From contig NZ_LBIA02000001.1 of NCBI RefSeq assembly GCF_001006325.2, positions 1,799,501-1,863,500 of the forward strand: 64,000 bases of DNA. Direction: 5' to 3'. Below are positions 47,147 through 57,007 of this stretch, one piece after another (position 1 is the first letter of the stretch; the number at the start of each line of letters is the position of its first letter). The notes beneath the pieces are model-generated. The model saw only the letters and a program-made list of their open reading frames with translations. It did not search any database and had not been told where the DNA came from. The translations under genes and the position numbers were made by a program. The stretch is from Afipia massiliensis. Lineage in GTDB: Bacteria > Pseudomonadota > Alphaproteobacteria > Rhizobiales > Xanthobacteraceae.

Positions 47147-47875
47147 TTACTCGCTGGCCGATTCCACCGGAGGCTGAGCGGCCCCTTCAGGGCGCGGGCC
47201 GGGCGGACGACGCCGGCGGCGATGACCGAAACGCTCGCCGTTGCCCGGATTGACGTTGCCCTCAGTGCTGGGTCCGTTTGGCTGCGGCTGTGCGCCACCG
47301 GTAATGAAGGACGGAAGGCGGTCAACCTGATCGCCTTCGGACGGCTGTACTGACGGCTGCGGCTGCGAACGATTGTCGCGATCGCGGAAGTTCTCGCGCG
47401 GCGGATGCTGCTCACGCGGAAAGGGCTGTTGTTCGCGGGGTTGAAACTGCGGTTGCGGCTGCGGCTGATGCCCTGGCGCAAAGCCGGGTTCGGCGCCGAA
47501 GTTGGAATAGCTGTCGCTGTCGTCGCCACCGTCGTCGTGTGCATCGCCATCGGCGCGCGGCATCGGCGGCTGCTGTTGCGGCTGGTTCTGGCGGAACTGC
47601 TCCTGCGCCGCGGCGATCAGCCGGAAATAGTGTTCGGCGTGCTGGTAATAATTCTCGGCAGCAACCGGATCGCCCGACGAGCGCGCATCGCGCGCGAGCT
47701 GGACATATTTCTCTGCAACGTGAGAAGCGGTGCCGCGAATCTTGATGTCCGGTCCGTTGGATTCGAACACCCGGGTCATCGGGTTCTGACCGCGCCGGTT
47801 GTTGTTATTGTTATTATTGTTGTTGTTATTATTCCGGCTGCGCATGCGCTTGTTGTTATTCGGGCCGTTTCTCAT
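47147..47875 (-). CDS. DUF4167 domain protein with poly-Asn tract
   Basis: A 242-residue cytoplasmic protein with an N-terminal DUF4167 domain. The start MRNGPNNNKRMRSR leads into a tract of about 12 Asn, then the conserved TRVFESNGPDIKIRGTASHV and AEKYVQLARDARSSGDPVAA. The remaining 140 residues are a Gln/Pro/Arg-rich disordered tail with a Lys/Arg cluster (GHRRRRRPPGPRP). The ATG at 47875 has AAAGG upstream. The domain is of unknown function. The Asn tract is encoded by alternating AAT/AAC codons. Confidence 0.85.
   Translation of the reverse strand: MRNGPNNNKRMRSRNNNNNNNNNNNNRRGQNPMTRVFESNGPDIKIRGTASHVAEKYVQLARDARSSGDPVAAENYYQHAEHYFRLIAAAQEQFRQNQPQQQPPMPRADGDAHDDGGDDSDSYSNFGAEPGFAPGHQPQPQPQFQPREQQPFPREQHPPRENFRDRDNRSQPQPSVQPSEGDQVDRLPSFITGGAQPQPNGPSTEGNVNPGNGERFGHRRRRRPPGPRPEGAAQPPVESASE
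47800..47833 (-). repeat. AAT/AAC simple repeat encoding poly-Asn
   Basis: A near-pure run of GTT/ATT triplets on the plus strand, about 47800-47833, encodes the poly-Asn stretch of the DUF4167 protein. The mixed codons suggest it is not a pure slippage tract. Confidence 0.8.
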
Positions 47876-48323
47876 GTGGTGCCTTTTACCGATTCTGGAT
47901 CGTGGTGATTGATGTGCGGACACGGCGCAGTGCATTCGCGCAGGCGGCGATACCGTAAATATTCAGACCGTGGTTGTCGTACTTCGCGTTCAACAAGGAC
48001 GCGTTCTCCAAATGCCCGAAGGCAATGAGCCATCTGGGCCGGATCAGCCTGAGCCAACAGGCGCGATGTTTTGCAGTTGAGTGTACAAGCGCAATATCAG
48101 GCTTTCGTTCGCTTCGCGGTCTCAAGCAGCGCAGCTCTTTCAGCCTTCGCGCTCGTCATGACCTGCCTTTTTGGAACCTTTCACTCGGCGGGCATCTCTT
48201 GCGAGACTTTTGGCTCGACCCGTCATTTCTGAGCGGGGGCCGCGACCCTGAACCGATGTTGTGGCCGGAACGTAGTCGCTCCGGGGCAATATTCCAAGAG
48301 GTTTTTTCTGGTCCGAACCCCCT
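47876..48323. other. intergenic stretch between DUF4167 and prmC
   Basis: This 448-base gap holds no open frame I can support. It has the 5' region of the DUF4167 gene. Several frames are open on both strands, but none has an RBS or known motif. Confidence 0.4.
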
Positions 48324-49214
48324 TTAAATCGCCGTTTTTCGCCCCATGACAGCACGAAAAGTACCGCCCAGATCGGCCCTGGGCGAGGACGATAGGGTTA
48401 ATCCTGCCGTGCGCATCAACGCGCTCACCTGCGTGCTTTGGTCGTGTCCGACCTCGAAGATCAGAACCCCGTCTGGAGCGAGCAGGGTCGCCGCCTGAGG
48501 CGTAATTACGCGATACGCGTCGAGGCCGTCTGCGCCGCCGTCGAGCGCCAGATGCGGGTCATGATCCCGGACATCGCGGTCGAGGGAGGCAATCTCCGCG
48601 GAGCGGATGTAGGGCGGATTCGACACGATCAGATCGAATGGGCCGGACAGCGCCGCCGCATAGTCGCATTGCACGAACGAGGACCGGCCGGCGAGGCCGA
48701 GCCGGAGCGCATTCAATTCGGCGGTCGCCAGCGCGGCCATACTGATGTCGGTACCAATGCCCGTGGCGTTTGGAAGCTCCGACAGCAGCGCCAGCAGGAT
48801 CGCACCGGAGCCGGTGCCGATATCGACGATGCGCAGCGCCCTGGTCGCGCGAGACTCATTCTGGAGAATTTCAAGCGCTGCGGCGACGACGGTTTCGGTA
48901 TCGGGACGCGGGACCAGTGTGGCGTCCGACAGGCGAAGATCAAGTCCCCAGAACTCCTTGTGGCCGAGAATGCGTGCAACCGGCTCGTGCGTCATCCGGC
49001 GCTGCGTGAAAGAGACGATGGTTGTTTCCTCAACGCCGGTGATCAGGCGCGAAGCCTGCGTCGCGAGGCCGGTGTGGTCGAGACCCAGCGCCGCGCCGAT
49101 CAGCATCCGCGCGTCGAGGTCTGGCGATTCGATGCCGTTTGCTCTGAGCTGTGATGCCAATACGCGCCGCGCCGCCTCGATGGTCAATCCAGCGAACGGG
49201 CCGCCGGCGCTCAC
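48324..49214 (-). CDS. prmC: peptide chain release factor N5-glutamine methyltransferase
   Basis: A 296-residue HemK/PrmC enzyme that methylates the Gln of the GGQ motif in release factors, raising termination efficiency. SAM motif I is [16 protein letters not shown] and the catalytic motif is [12 protein letters not shown] (NPPY). Its ATG overlaps the prfA stop (ATGA, 49211-49214), so modifier and substrate are made from one transcript. Confidence 0.95.
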   Translation of the reverse strand: MSAGGPFAGLTIEAARRVLASQLRANGIESPDLDARMLIGAALGLDHTGLATQASRLITGVEETTIVSFTQRRMTHEPVARILGHKEFWGLDLRLSDATLVPRPDTETVVAAALEILQNESRATRALRIVDIGTGSGAILLALLSELPNATGIGTDISMAALATAELNALRLGLAGRSSFVQCDYAAALSGPFDLIVSNPPYIRSAEIASLDRDVRDHDPHLALDGGADGLDAYRVITPQAATLLAPDGVLIFEVGHDQSTQVSALMRTAGLTLSSSPRADLGGTFRAVMGRKTAI

Positions 49215-50296
49215 GACACGTTGCCCTGTTCCGCCATTTGCGCCGCCTGATGCTCGGTGGTCAGCGCGTCGACCAGTTCGCCCAAGGCGTCGCCTGCGAT
49301 GACCTGCGGCAATTTGTAAAGCGTGAGATTGATGCGGTGGTCGGTGACGCGGCCCTGCGGGAAATTGTAGGTCCGGATGCGCTCAGAGCGGTCGCCGGAG
49401 CCGACCTGGCCCTTGCGCTCTGCTGAGCGCTCGGAATCGAGGCGCTGTCTTTCGGCATCGTAAATACGCGAGCGCAGGATGTTCATCGCGCTGGCGCGGT
49501 TCTTATGCTGCGAGCGGCTGTCCTGCATCATCACGACGATGCCGGTCGGGATATGCGTGATGCGGATCGCGGACTCGGTCTTGTTGACGTGCTGGCCGCC
49601 GGCGCCCTGCGCGCGCATGGTCTCGATCCGCAGATCGTCGTTCTTGATGGCGACGTCGACATCTTCGGCCTCGGGAAGCACTGCCACCGTCGCCGCCGAG
49701 GTATGGATACGTCCTTGCGTCTCAGTGTCGGGCACACGCTGCACGCGATGCACGCCGGATTCAAACTTCAGCTTGGCGTACGCGCCGCGGCCCTGCACCT
49801 CGGCGACAATTTCCTTGTAGCCGCCCATGGTGCCCTCGGAGGCGGAAATCAGGTCGACCTTCCAGCCCTGCAACGACGCGAAGCGCTCGTACATCCGGAA
49901 CAGGTCGCCGGCGAACAGCGAGGCCTCGTCGCCGCCGGTACCGGCGCGGATTTCGAGCACCACGTTTCGCTCGTCCATCGCATCCTTGGGCAACAGGGCG
50001 ATGCGAATATCCTGCGCGAGTTCGTCGCGCCGCTCTTCAAGTTGCGGCCGTTCGCTCTCCGCCATCGCCCGCATGTCGGGTTCGATGGCCGGGTCGGCGA
50101 TCAGCGCATCGATGCCGGCGATTTCATCGGCGGCTGCGCGGTACGCCTTCACGGCGTCGACCACTGGCGTCAGTTCGCTCAACTCGCGGGTGATGCGGAC
50201 ATAGGTTTCCGAATTCACCTGGCCGAGCAATTCGGCTTCGAGCGAAGCGTGACGTGCCAGCAAGGTATCGAGTTTGGCTTCGGGCAGCGTGGTCAT
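49211..50296 (-). CDS. prfA: peptide chain release factor 1
   Basis: A 361-residue class I release factor that reads UAA and UAG. The catalytic GGQ is in [20 protein letters not shown] and the codon-recognition region is near [17 protein letters not shown]. It precedes prmC with a 4-base overlap and follows ptsP with a 58-base gap on the same strand. The start [10 protein letters not shown] is the first ATG of the frame. Confidence 0.96.
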   Translation of the reverse strand: MTTLPEAKLDTLLARHASLEAELLGQVNSETYVRITRELSELTPVVDAVKAYRAAADEIAGIDALIADPAIEPDMRAMAESERPQLEERRDELAQDIRIALLPKDAMDERNVVLEIRAGTGGDEASLFAGDLFRMYERFASLQGWKVDLISASEGTMGGYKEIVAEVQGRGAYAKLKFESGVHRVQRVPDTETQGRIHTSAATVAVLPEAEDVDVAIKNDDLRIETMRAQGAGGQHVNKTESAIRITHIPTGIVVMMQDSRSQHKNRASAMNILRSRIYDAERQRLDSERSAERKGQVGSGDRSERIRTYNFPQGRVTDHRINLTLYKLPQVIAGDALGELVDALTTEHQAAQMAEQGNVS

Positions 50297-50354
50297 GGGT
50301 CTCGATCAATCAAGGTGAATTCAGCGGCGGTTTCGGAAGGTCCGGAAAGCGTCG

Positions 50355-52622
50355 CTACAACGAAAGCCCTTCGGCTTCGGCGAATTCCATCAGCTTGCTG
50401 CGGATCGAGACGCTTCCGGCCGGCGCATCCAGCAGCGGGGTGATCATCGCTTCGGCCTTCTTGGCATCGAGATCGAGAATCAGCGCCTTCACCGGACCGT
50501 GCGCGGTCGCCGACAGCGACAGCGAGCGATAGCCGAGCGCGATCAGCGCCAGTGCCCCGAGCGGTTGTGAGGCCATTTCACCGCAGAGCGAAACGGATTT
50601 GCCGGCGGCATTCGCTTTCCTTGCGATGTCGCGCAAGGCGCGCAGGATCGGCGCCGACAGCGTATCGAAGCGATCGGTGACCCGCGAGTTACCGCGATCG
50701 ACCGCGAACAGAAACTGGAACAGGTCGTTCGAGCCGACCGACACGAAGTCGACCCGCTTCAGCAACTCGTCCATCTGATAGAGCAGCGCCGGAACTTCGA
50801 CCATGGTGCCGACATCGACGCGCTCGGGCAGCGTATGTCCGTGCTGGCGCAGATAGGTCAGTTCGCGCTCGATCACGAGCTTGGCCTGATCGAATTCATC
50901 GACCTGCGAGATCATCGGAAACATCACGCGCAGATATCGCCCGGAAGCGGCGCGCAGCAGCGCGCGGATTTGTCCGCGCAGCAGGCCCGGCCGGTCCAGC
51001 CCCAGGCGGATCGCGCGCCAGCCCAGCGCCGGATTTTCCTCGACGATCGTGTCCATGTACGGCAGCGCCTTGTCGCCGCCGATGTCCAGCGTGCGGAAGG
51101 TCACTGGCTTGTCGCCGGCCGCGTCGAGTACGGTGCGATAGAGCGAGAGCTGTTCGCTGGTGCGCGGCAGGCTTTGCCCGACCATGAACTGCAGTTCGGT
51201 CCGGAACAATCCGATGCCAGACGAGCCGGTGTCATCGATGTGGGGCAGATCGATCACGAGACCGGCGTTGATCATCAGGTCGATAGGCTGGCCGTCCCTG
51301 GTGACGCAGGGTTTGTCGCGCAGCTCGCGATACTGCTCCTGCCGTCGCGCGCGGAAGCGGACGCGTTCGGCATAGGCCGACTGGATTTCGTTCGACGGGC
51401 GGATGTAGATCGAGCCCGAGGTGCCGTCGACGATGATCGCGTCGCCGGGATCGGCGATACCTGCGGCGTTCGGTACTTCGCCCACCGCCGGAATGCCGAG
51501 CGCCCGCGCCACGATCGACACATGCGAGTTCGCGGTGCCTTCTTCGAGCACCAGTCCGCGCAGCCGTTTGCGGTCATAGTCGAGCAGTGCCGCCGGGCCC
51601 ATCGAGCGCGCGATCAGGATCGCATTGTCGGGCAGTTGCTCGCGCGACGGCGCGTGATCCTGTCCGACGAGCTGGCGCATCAGGCGATGGCCGAGATCTT
51701 CCAGATCGTGCAGGCGGTCGCGCAGATAGGGATCGGTCGAGCGCAGCATGCGGGCGCGGGTGTCGGACTGCACGCGCTCGACCGCGGCTTCGGCGGTGAG
51801 GCCGGTCGCGACCGCTTCGTGCAACTTGTGCTGCCAGCCCTGGTCGTTGGCGAACATGCGATAGGCTTCGAGCACATCGCGGTGTTCGCCGCCCTCGGCG
51901 ACGTCGCCGCGCTCCAGCATCCGGTCGAGATCGGCGCGCAGCTTCAGGATCGCGGTATCGAGCCGCTTCAGCTCCTTCGGCAGATCTTCGGCGATGTAGT
52001 TGGTGATCACGACGCGCGGTTCGTGCAGCACCACATGGCCGAGCGCGATACCGTCCGACAGGATCGCGCCGGTCTTGTGCAACGAATGGCGTGCAGCGGG
52101 CTCCGCGCCGGGCTTGGCGATGGCCGACAGTTCGCCCGAGGCGATCATTTCCGCGACCACCATGGCGGTGGTCTGCAGCGCCTCGACTTCCTCTTCGACG
52201 TAGGTGCGGTGGGCGCGGTTCTGCACCACCAGCACGCCGAGCGTGTTGCCGGATCGCAGGATCGGCACGCCGAGGAACGAATGGTAGATTTCTTCGCCGG
52301 TTTCCGGACGATACGAGAACGCCGGATGCGACTGCGCGTTCGACAGGTTCAGCGGCGTCGCCTCGGAGGCAACGAGGCCGACAAGGCCCTCATGGGCGTT
52401 CAGCACCGTCTGGTGGACCGCGTCCCGGTTCAGACCTTCGGTGGCATAAAGCTCAAGGGTGTTGTCGACGCGCAGCACGTAGGTCGAACAGACCTCCGCC
52501 ACCATATTGGCGGCGATCAGCACCACGATCTTGTCGAGCCGCTCCTGAGCGCTGACCTGTTCGGCCATCACTTCGCGGAGCCGTCTCAACAAGACGCGGG
52601 GGCCTCCCAGCGCGCTCCGCAT
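50355..52622 (-). CDS. ptsP: PTS-Ntr phosphoenolpyruvate-protein phosphotransferase with GAF domain
   Basis: The 755-residue Enzyme I of the nitrogen-related PTS. It starts with a GAF domain (about residues 20-170: LDKIVVLIAANMVAEVCSTY, LNAHEGLVGLVA). The PEP-utilising phosphohistidine motif is EEGTANSHVSIVARALGIP, and the PEP-binding region follows (GSSGIGLFRTELQFM; GRYLRVMFPMIS; VDFVSVGSNDLFQFLFAVDR; CGEMASQPLGA). In alphaproteobacteria it phosphorylates NPr and regulates potassium transport and nitrogen responses; GAF may sense glutamine or 2-oxoglutarate. ATG 52622 has AAGGA 9 bases upstream. Confidence 0.95.
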   Translation of the reverse strand: MRSALGGPRVLLRRLREVMAEQVSAQERLDKIVVLIAANMVAEVCSTYVLRVDNTLELYATEGLNRDAVHQTVLNAHEGLVGLVASEATPLNLSNAQSHPAFSYRPETGEEIYHSFLGVPILRSGNTLGVLVVQNRAHRTYVEEEVEALQTTAMVVAEMIASGELSAIAKPGAEPAARHSLHKTGAILSDGIALGHVVLHEPRVVITNYIAEDLPKELKRLDTAILKLRADLDRMLERGDVAEGGEHRDVLEAYRMFANDQGWQHKLHEAVATGLTAEAAVERVQSDTRARMLRSTDPYLRDRLHDLEDLGHRLMRQLVGQDHAPSREQLPDNAILIARSMGPAALLDYDRKRLRGLVLEEGTANSHVSIVARALGIPAVGEVPNAAGIADPGDAIIVDGTSGSIYIRPSNEIQSAYAERVRFRARRQEQYRELRDKPCVTRDGQPIDLMINAGLVIDLPHIDDTGSSGIGLFRTELQFMVGQSLPRTSEQLSLYRTVLDAAGDKPVTFRTLDIGGDKALPYMDTIVEENPALGWRAIRLGLDRPGLLRGQIRALLRAASGRYLRVMFPMISQVDEFDQAKLVIERELTYLRQHGHTLPERVDVGTMVEVPALLYQMDELLKRVDFVSVGSNDLFQFLFAVDRGNSRVTDRFDTLSAPILRALRDIARKANAAGKSVSLCGEMASQPLGALALIALGYRSLSLSATAHGPVKALILDLDAKKAEAMITPLLDAPAGSVSIRSKLMEFAEAEGLSL

Positions 52623-52904
52623 CCGTTGACATCCTTACCCGCAATTCCAGCGCGGCCCGCGACCGGCTGCGATAGCGTTAACTAGCAGTAAAATAACGAC
52701 TTTTCAGGTCTCGCGTGGACCGCTTGGCCGGCTTCCGGACGTGTCTGACGGTCCAGAACCAGAGGCGCGGGCGCGGGTGCCTTGTCCTGAGGCTATATCG
52801 AATTGAGGCGCGTTTTGCCAAGCAAAACACCTGCCAAAGATGAGAGGCAGTCCAGCAAAATGGCCTCGGCATAAAGCCGCGGCGACGGACTGCGTAGAAA
52901 GAAT

Positions 52905-54158
52905 TTAGGCCTGATCCAGCCCGTAAAGCGTATGCAGCGTTCTGACAGCCAGTTCGGTATAGGCCGCGTCGATCAGCAGCGAGAACTTGATCTCGGATGT
53001 GGTGATGGCGCGAATATTGATGTTGCGCTCGGACAGCGCCTTGAAGGCCTGTGCGGCGACGCCGGCATGGCTTCGCATGCCGATGCCGATCACCGAGACC
53101 TTGGCGACGTCGGTAGCCGAATCCATCGCCTTGTAGCCGATCTTGTCCTTGGCCTTGGCGATGGTGTCCTTGGCGCGGGTGTATTCCGAGGCTGGAACGG
53201 TGAAGGTGAGGTCGGTGGTCTTGCCGTCCTCCGACACGTTCTGCACGATCATGTCGACGTTGATGCTGGCGTCGGCCAATGGGCCGAAGATGGCGGCAGC
53301 CACGCCGGGCTTGTCGTCGATCTGGCGCACGGAGATCTGGGCTTCGTCCTTCGAGAACGCGATACCGGTGACGACTTGGCTCTCCATGATTTCCTCCTCG
53401 CTGCAAATCAGCGTTCCCGGCGGCGTGCCGTGGGGGTCGATATCTTCCGGCTTGTCGAAGCTTGAGCGCACGAACACCGGCACATTGTGAACCATGCCCA
53501 GTTCCACGGAGCGGACCTGAAGCACCTTGGCGCCTTGCGACGCCATTTCCAGCATTTCCTCGAACGCGACCTTCTCGAGCCGCCGCGCTTTCGGCACGAC
53601 GCGCGGGTCGGTCGTATAGACGCCATCGACGTCGGTGTAGATGTCGCAGCGGTCGGCCCGGATCGCGGCCGCGATCGCAACGGCTGACGTGTCGGAGCCG
53701 CCGCGCCCGAGCGTGGTCACGCGTCCCGTCGGCTGATGGATGCCCTGGAAACCGGCGACGACGGCAACTTCCTTGCGTTCCTTGAATCGCTTGATCAGTT
53801 CGCCGCCGTCGATTCCGGTGATGCGCGCGGACGCATGCGCGTCGCTGGTCAGGATCGGAATCTGCCAGCCCTGCCAGGAGCGGGCCTGGATGCCGAGCGA
53901 CTGCAGCACGATGGCGAGCAGTCCCGCAGTGATCAACTCACCCGAGGCGACGATGGCATCGTATTCGCGCGCGTCGTGCAGCGGCGAGGCTTCGCTCGCC
54001 CAGGCCACCAGTTCATTGGTTTTGCCGGACATGGCCGACACCACCACGGCGACGTCATGACCGGCATCGACCTCGCGCTTCACATGCTGCGCGACGTTGC
54101 GAATGCGGTCGATGTTGGCGACGGACGTGCCGCCGAATTTCATCACAAGGCGACCCAT
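52905..54158 (-). CDS. lysC: aspartate kinase
   Basis: A 417-residue aspartokinase, first committed step of lysine, threonine and methionine synthesis. The N-terminal MGRLVMKFGGTSVANIDRIR holds the nucleotide motif KFGGTS; LGRGGSDTSAVAIAAAI is the kinase core; two C-terminal ACT domains bind lysine/threonine (VAAAIFGPLADASINVDMI; RNINIRAITTSEIKFSLL). The ATG 54158 begins MGRL, as most alphaproteobacterial LysC do; an in-frame ATG at 54269 adds an unrelated leader. No clear RBS is visible. Confidence 0.94.
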   Translation of the reverse strand: MGRLVMKFGGTSVANIDRIRNVAQHVKREVDAGHDVAVVVSAMSGKTNELVAWASEASPLHDAREYDAIVASGELITAGLLAIVLQSLGIQARSWQGWQIPILTSDAHASARITGIDGGELIKRFKERKEVAVVAGFQGIHQPTGRVTTLGRGGSDTSAVAIAAAIRADRCDIYTDVDGVYTTDPRVVPKARRLEKVAFEEMLEMASQGAKVLQVRSVELGMVHNVPVFVRSSFDKPEDIDPHGTPPGTLICSEEEIMESQVVTGIAFSKDEAQISVRQIDDKPGVAAAIFGPLADASINVDMIVQNVSEDGKTTDLTFTVPASEYTRAKDTIAKAKDKIGYKAMDSATDVAKVSVIGIGMRSHAGVAAQAFKALSERNINIRAITTSEIKFSLLIDAAYTELAVRTLHTLYGLDQA

Positions 54159-54285
54159 GGTGGATGGCGCTGTCCCGGTTCGGTTGTTGTCAGTAAGGAG
54201 CCAGTTCCGCGCAAAACGGCAGCACGGCCCCGAAAAGGCGGCTATACATACCCATCGGGTCGCGAGCAAGCAACACAGGACGAGA

Positions 54286-54741
54286 ATGGGCCGCTATGTC
54301 GACGATATCCTGCAGCCGGGCGAGAAGGTCCTGTATTCCACCACGATACACGGGATCATCTATGTCCCGGGTCTGGTTTGCCTGGCGGTCGCCGGGGCCT
54401 GTCTGGTCGGCTCGGGCGGCGGGGTCATCTTGCCGCTGCTGGTGGTGAGCGCTCTTCTGGCGCTTCTGGGCGGCGTTCTGCTGTTTCGGGCCTGGTTCCA
54501 GCGCTGGACGACGGAAACGGACGTAACCTCGCTGCGGCTGGTTCACAAGGAAGGCTTTATCAAGCGCCAGACCTTTGAGATGAGTTTGGATAAAGTCGAA
54601 AGTGTCGATGTTAACCAGAGTATTGCGGGCCGGCTTTTTGGGTGGGGAGATGTCACCGTTAATGGTGTCGGGGAGGGCACCAAGACGATAAAGATGATCG
54701 GCGCGCCGGTCGAATTCCGCAACCACATCACGGCTCGCTAG
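54286..54741 (+). CDS. membrane PH-domain (YdbT/bPH2-like) protein
   Basis: A 151-residue protein with MGRYVDDILQPGEKVLYSTTIH, two hydrophobic segments (IIYVPGLVCLAVAGACLVG; VILPLLVVSALLALLGGVLLF) and a bacterial PH domain (TSLRLVHKEGFIKRQTFEMS, LDKVESVDVNQSIAGRLFGW, GDVTVNGVGEGTKTIKMIGA). This matches the bPH2 family. The upstream frame to 54097 is antisense to lysC and ignored. The role is unknown. Confidence 0.85.
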   Translation: MGRYVDDILQPGEKVLYSTTIHGIIYVPGLVCLAVAGACLVGSGGGVILPLLVVSALLALLGGVLLFRAWFQRWTTETDVTSLRLVHKEGFIKRQTFEMSLDKVESVDVNQSIAGRLFGWGDVTVNGVGEGTKTIKMIGAPVEFRNHITAR

Positions 54742-54791
54742 CGCGCAAACTCTTTCGGCCCGACAGGCGCCAACCGGACAAGACCATCGGT

Positions 54792-55541
54792 ATGACTACA
54801 AATTCTCCATCTGCGTCCACGGTCGATCCCGGCGAAGTCGCGCGGTTCTCGCAACTGTCCGAACAGTGGTGGGACCCGAAGGGCAAGATGGCGCCGCTGC
54901 ACAAGATCAACCCGCTGCGGCTGGCCTATATCCGTGACGCGGCGTGCCGCAAGTTCGATCGCAACCCGAAGAGCCTGAACTGTCTGGCGGGATTGCGCAT
55001 CCTCGATATCGGTTGCGGCGCGGGACTGCTGTGCGAGCCGCTGACGCGTCTCGGCGCGCAGGTGATCGGCGTCGATCCGTCGGACACCAACATCGCGGTC
55101 GCCAAACTTCATGCCGAGCGGGGTCACCTCAGCATCGACTATCGCTGCACCACCATCGAAGAGATGGACCCGCGCGAGCGCTTCGACATCGTGCTGGCGA
55201 TGGAAGTGGTCGAACACGTCGCCAATGTCGGAATGTTCCTCGACCGCTGCGCCGCGCTGCTCAAGCCGACCAGCATGATGGTCGCATCGACCATCAACAG
55301 GACATGGAAGAGCTTCGCGCTGGCGATCGTCGGAGCCGAGTACGTGTTGCGCTGGCTGCCGCGCGGCACCCATCAGTGGGACAAGTTCGTCACGCCGGTG
55401 GAACTGAAGCAGCATCTGGAGCGCAACAAGCTTGCCATCAGCGATCAGGCAGGCGTGGTCTACAATCCGCTCGCGGACCGCTGGAGCCTCTCCTCCGATA
55501 TGGATGTGAACTACATGCTGGTCGCCGAAGCGGCGAGCTAG
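54792..55541 (+). CDS. ubiG: ubiquinone biosynthesis O-methyltransferase
   Basis: A 249-residue SAM-dependent enzyme that performs both O-methylations of ubiquinone synthesis. It starts STVDPGEVARFSQLSEQWWD, the N-terminal UbiG signature, followed by MAPLHKINPLRLAYIRD, SAM motif I LRILDIGCGAGLLCEPLTRL, and MEVVEHVANVGMFL. It lies 50 bases downstream of the PH-domain gene in the same direction. A perfect 20-bp palindrome follows it at 55555-55574. Confidence 0.95.
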   Translation: MTTNSPSASTVDPGEVARFSQLSEQWWDPKGKMAPLHKINPLRLAYIRDAACRKFDRNPKSLNCLAGLRILDIGCGAGLLCEPLTRLGAQVIGVDPSDTNIAVAKLHAERGHLSIDYRCTTIEEMDPRERFDIVLAMEVVEHVANVGMFLDRCAALLKPTSMMVASTINRTWKSFALAIVGAEYVLRWLPRGTHQWDKFVTPVELKQHLERNKLAISDQAGVVYNPLADRWSLSSDMDVNYMLVAEAAS

Positions 55542-55554
55542 GACATACGCAACG

Positions 55555-55574
55555 CCGGCATGATATCATGCCGG
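55555..55574. terminator. palindrome after ubiG
   Basis: CCGGCATGATATCATGCCGG is a perfect palindrome starting 14 bases past the ubiG stop. It can fold into a hairpin, but lacks a T-tract and its 20-base centre is also self-complementary as a DNA operator. Confidence 0.5.
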
Positions 55575-55643
55575 TTGACCGCAGGCTGCTGACCGGGCCT
55601 TAAAGAATGCGGCGCTCCCGCTGCTCTGGCCTCGTCCTTCATC

Positions 55644-56543
55644 ATGACCCAGCTCATTTGGCTCTGGATCCCCTTCACGCTGCTGGCAGCGGCAGGTCAG
55701 GTCGTGCGCAACGCCATGCAGCGCGGGCTGACCGCTCAGCTCGGCACGCTCGGGGCGACCCATATCCGCTTTCTGTTCGGGTTTCCGTTTTCACTGATTT
55801 TTCTCGGATTGATTCTTGCCGCCACCGGCGATCGGCTGCTGTGGCCCGAGACCGGCTTCTGGGCGTGGCTGGTTGTCGGCGGCATGGCGCAGATTCTCGC
55901 CACCGCCCTGATGCTGATGGCCATGAACGAGCGGTCGTTTGTGGTGACGACGGCCTATCTCAAGACCGAGGCGATTCAGGCGGCGATCTTTGGTTTTGTA
56001 TTTCTCGCGGACCATCTCACCGCGCTGAAGGTCGCAGCCATTCTGATTGCCACCGTCGGCGTAGTGATCACAGCATTGCGGCCCGGCGGCATGAAGGGGT
56101 TCGGCAATCTGAAGCCCACGGTGCTCGGCCTTGTGGCGGCCGCGTTCTTTGCATTGTCGGCGGTCGGCTATCGCGGCGCCATCCTCAATGTCACCGGGGT
56201 GAGTTTCGTCACCGCGGCGAGCCTGACGCTGGTGGCGACGCTGCTGATGCAGACCGTCGTGCTGTCGGGCTGGCTGATCGTGCGCGCGCCCGGAACGATG
56301 ACGGCGATCTTCCGGCTCTGGAAGCCCTCGATGTTCGCGGGCTTCACCGGATCGTTCGCGTCATTGTTCTGGTTTCTCGCCTTCGCGCTCACTGCTGCGG
56401 CGAATGTCCGGACGCTGGCGCTGATCGAGGTGCTGTTCGCGCAAGGCGTGGCTTACTATTCGATGAAGCAGGCAATATCGCTGCGGGAAATCTCCGGCAT
56501 CGTGCTGATTCTGATCGGCGTTGCGATGCTGGTGGCGGGCTAG
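55644..56543 (+). CDS. EamA/DMT family transporter
   Basis: A 299-residue integral membrane transporter with about ten hydrophobic segments, starting MTQLIWLWIPFTLLAAAGQV. LGATHIRFLFGFPFSLIFLG and MLMAMNERSFVVTTAYLKTE lie in the first EamA repeat; the second starts near PTVLGLVAAAFFALSAVGYR. Its TAG overlaps the stop of the convergent DUF1178 gene by four bases. The substrate is unknown. Confidence 0.85.
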   Translation: MTQLIWLWIPFTLLAAAGQVVRNAMQRGLTAQLGTLGATHIRFLFGFPFSLIFLGLILAATGDRLLWPETGFWAWLVVGGMAQILATALMLMAMNERSFVVTTAYLKTEAIQAAIFGFVFLADHLTALKVAAILIATVGVVITALRPGGMKGFGNLKPTVLGLVAAAFFALSAVGYRGAILNVTGVSFVTAASLTLVATLLMQTVVLSGWLIVRAPGTMTAIFRLWKPSMFAGFTGSFASLFWFLAFALTAAANVRTLALIEVLFAQGVAYYSMKQAISLREISGIVLILIGVAMLVAG

Positions 56544-57007
56544 TTCCTGTCGCCGGGCAGAATCGGCAGCGGGGCCACCTCAACGCCTTCGTCGATCAGC
56601 GCGCGGGCCTCTTCGGTGGTTGCCTCGCCGTAGATCGCGCGATGCTCGATGTCGCCGTAGTGCATCTTGCGGGCTTCATCCGGAAACTTGTTGCCGACAT
56701 TGTCCGCGTTCTTGAGCACGTGGTCGCGTAGTTCTTTCAGCTTTGAAAGAAGCTCGCGCTCCTGCGGCGCCATCACCAGCGATGTCGATGCTGAATCCTC
56801 GGCGGGGGCGGCCACGGGCTCCGGTGCCGATCTGGATTTGCCCTTGCGCGCGATGCGCGGCGCCATGATCGCTTTTTCGACCTTGGTGGAGTCGCAGGCC
56901 GGACAGGCGACGAGCCCGCGCTTGTGCTGGCTGTCGTAAGCCGCAGAACTCTGGAACCAGCTCTCGAACGCGTGGCCGTGGTCGCAACGCAGCGCATAGC
57001 GGATCAT
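56540..57007 (-). CDS. DUF1178 family protein
   Basis: A 155-residue protein of family DUF1178. It starts MIRYALRCDHGHAFESWFQS and has a CPACDSTKVEKAIMAPRIAR segment, so the CDHGH/CPAC pairs look like a zinc-binding motif. The end reads NVGNKFPDEARKMHYGDIEHRAIYGEAT, conserved in the family. Its ATG overlaps the nitrilase stop (ATGA), and it is the last gene of the grxC-nitrilase operon. The function is unknown; the context suggests a thiol-linked role. Confidence 0.9.
   Translation of the reverse strand: MIRYALRCDHGHAFESWFQSSAAYDSQHKRGLVACPACDSTKVEKAIMAPRIARKGKSRSAPEPVAAPAEDSASTSLVMAPQERELLSKLKELRDHVLKNADNVGNKFPDEARKMHYGDIEHRAIYGEATTEEARALIDEGVEVAPLPILPGDRN

Noticed and set aside
47974-48327. 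Plus-strand frame of 117 codons in the prmC/DUF4167 gap
   Set aside because: No RBS, no motif, and Arg/Ser/Leu-rich composition typical of chance frames.
53462-54578. Plus-strand frames opposite lysC
   Set aside because: They are shadows of the aspartate kinase gene, whose kinase and ACT motifs are clear on the minus strand.
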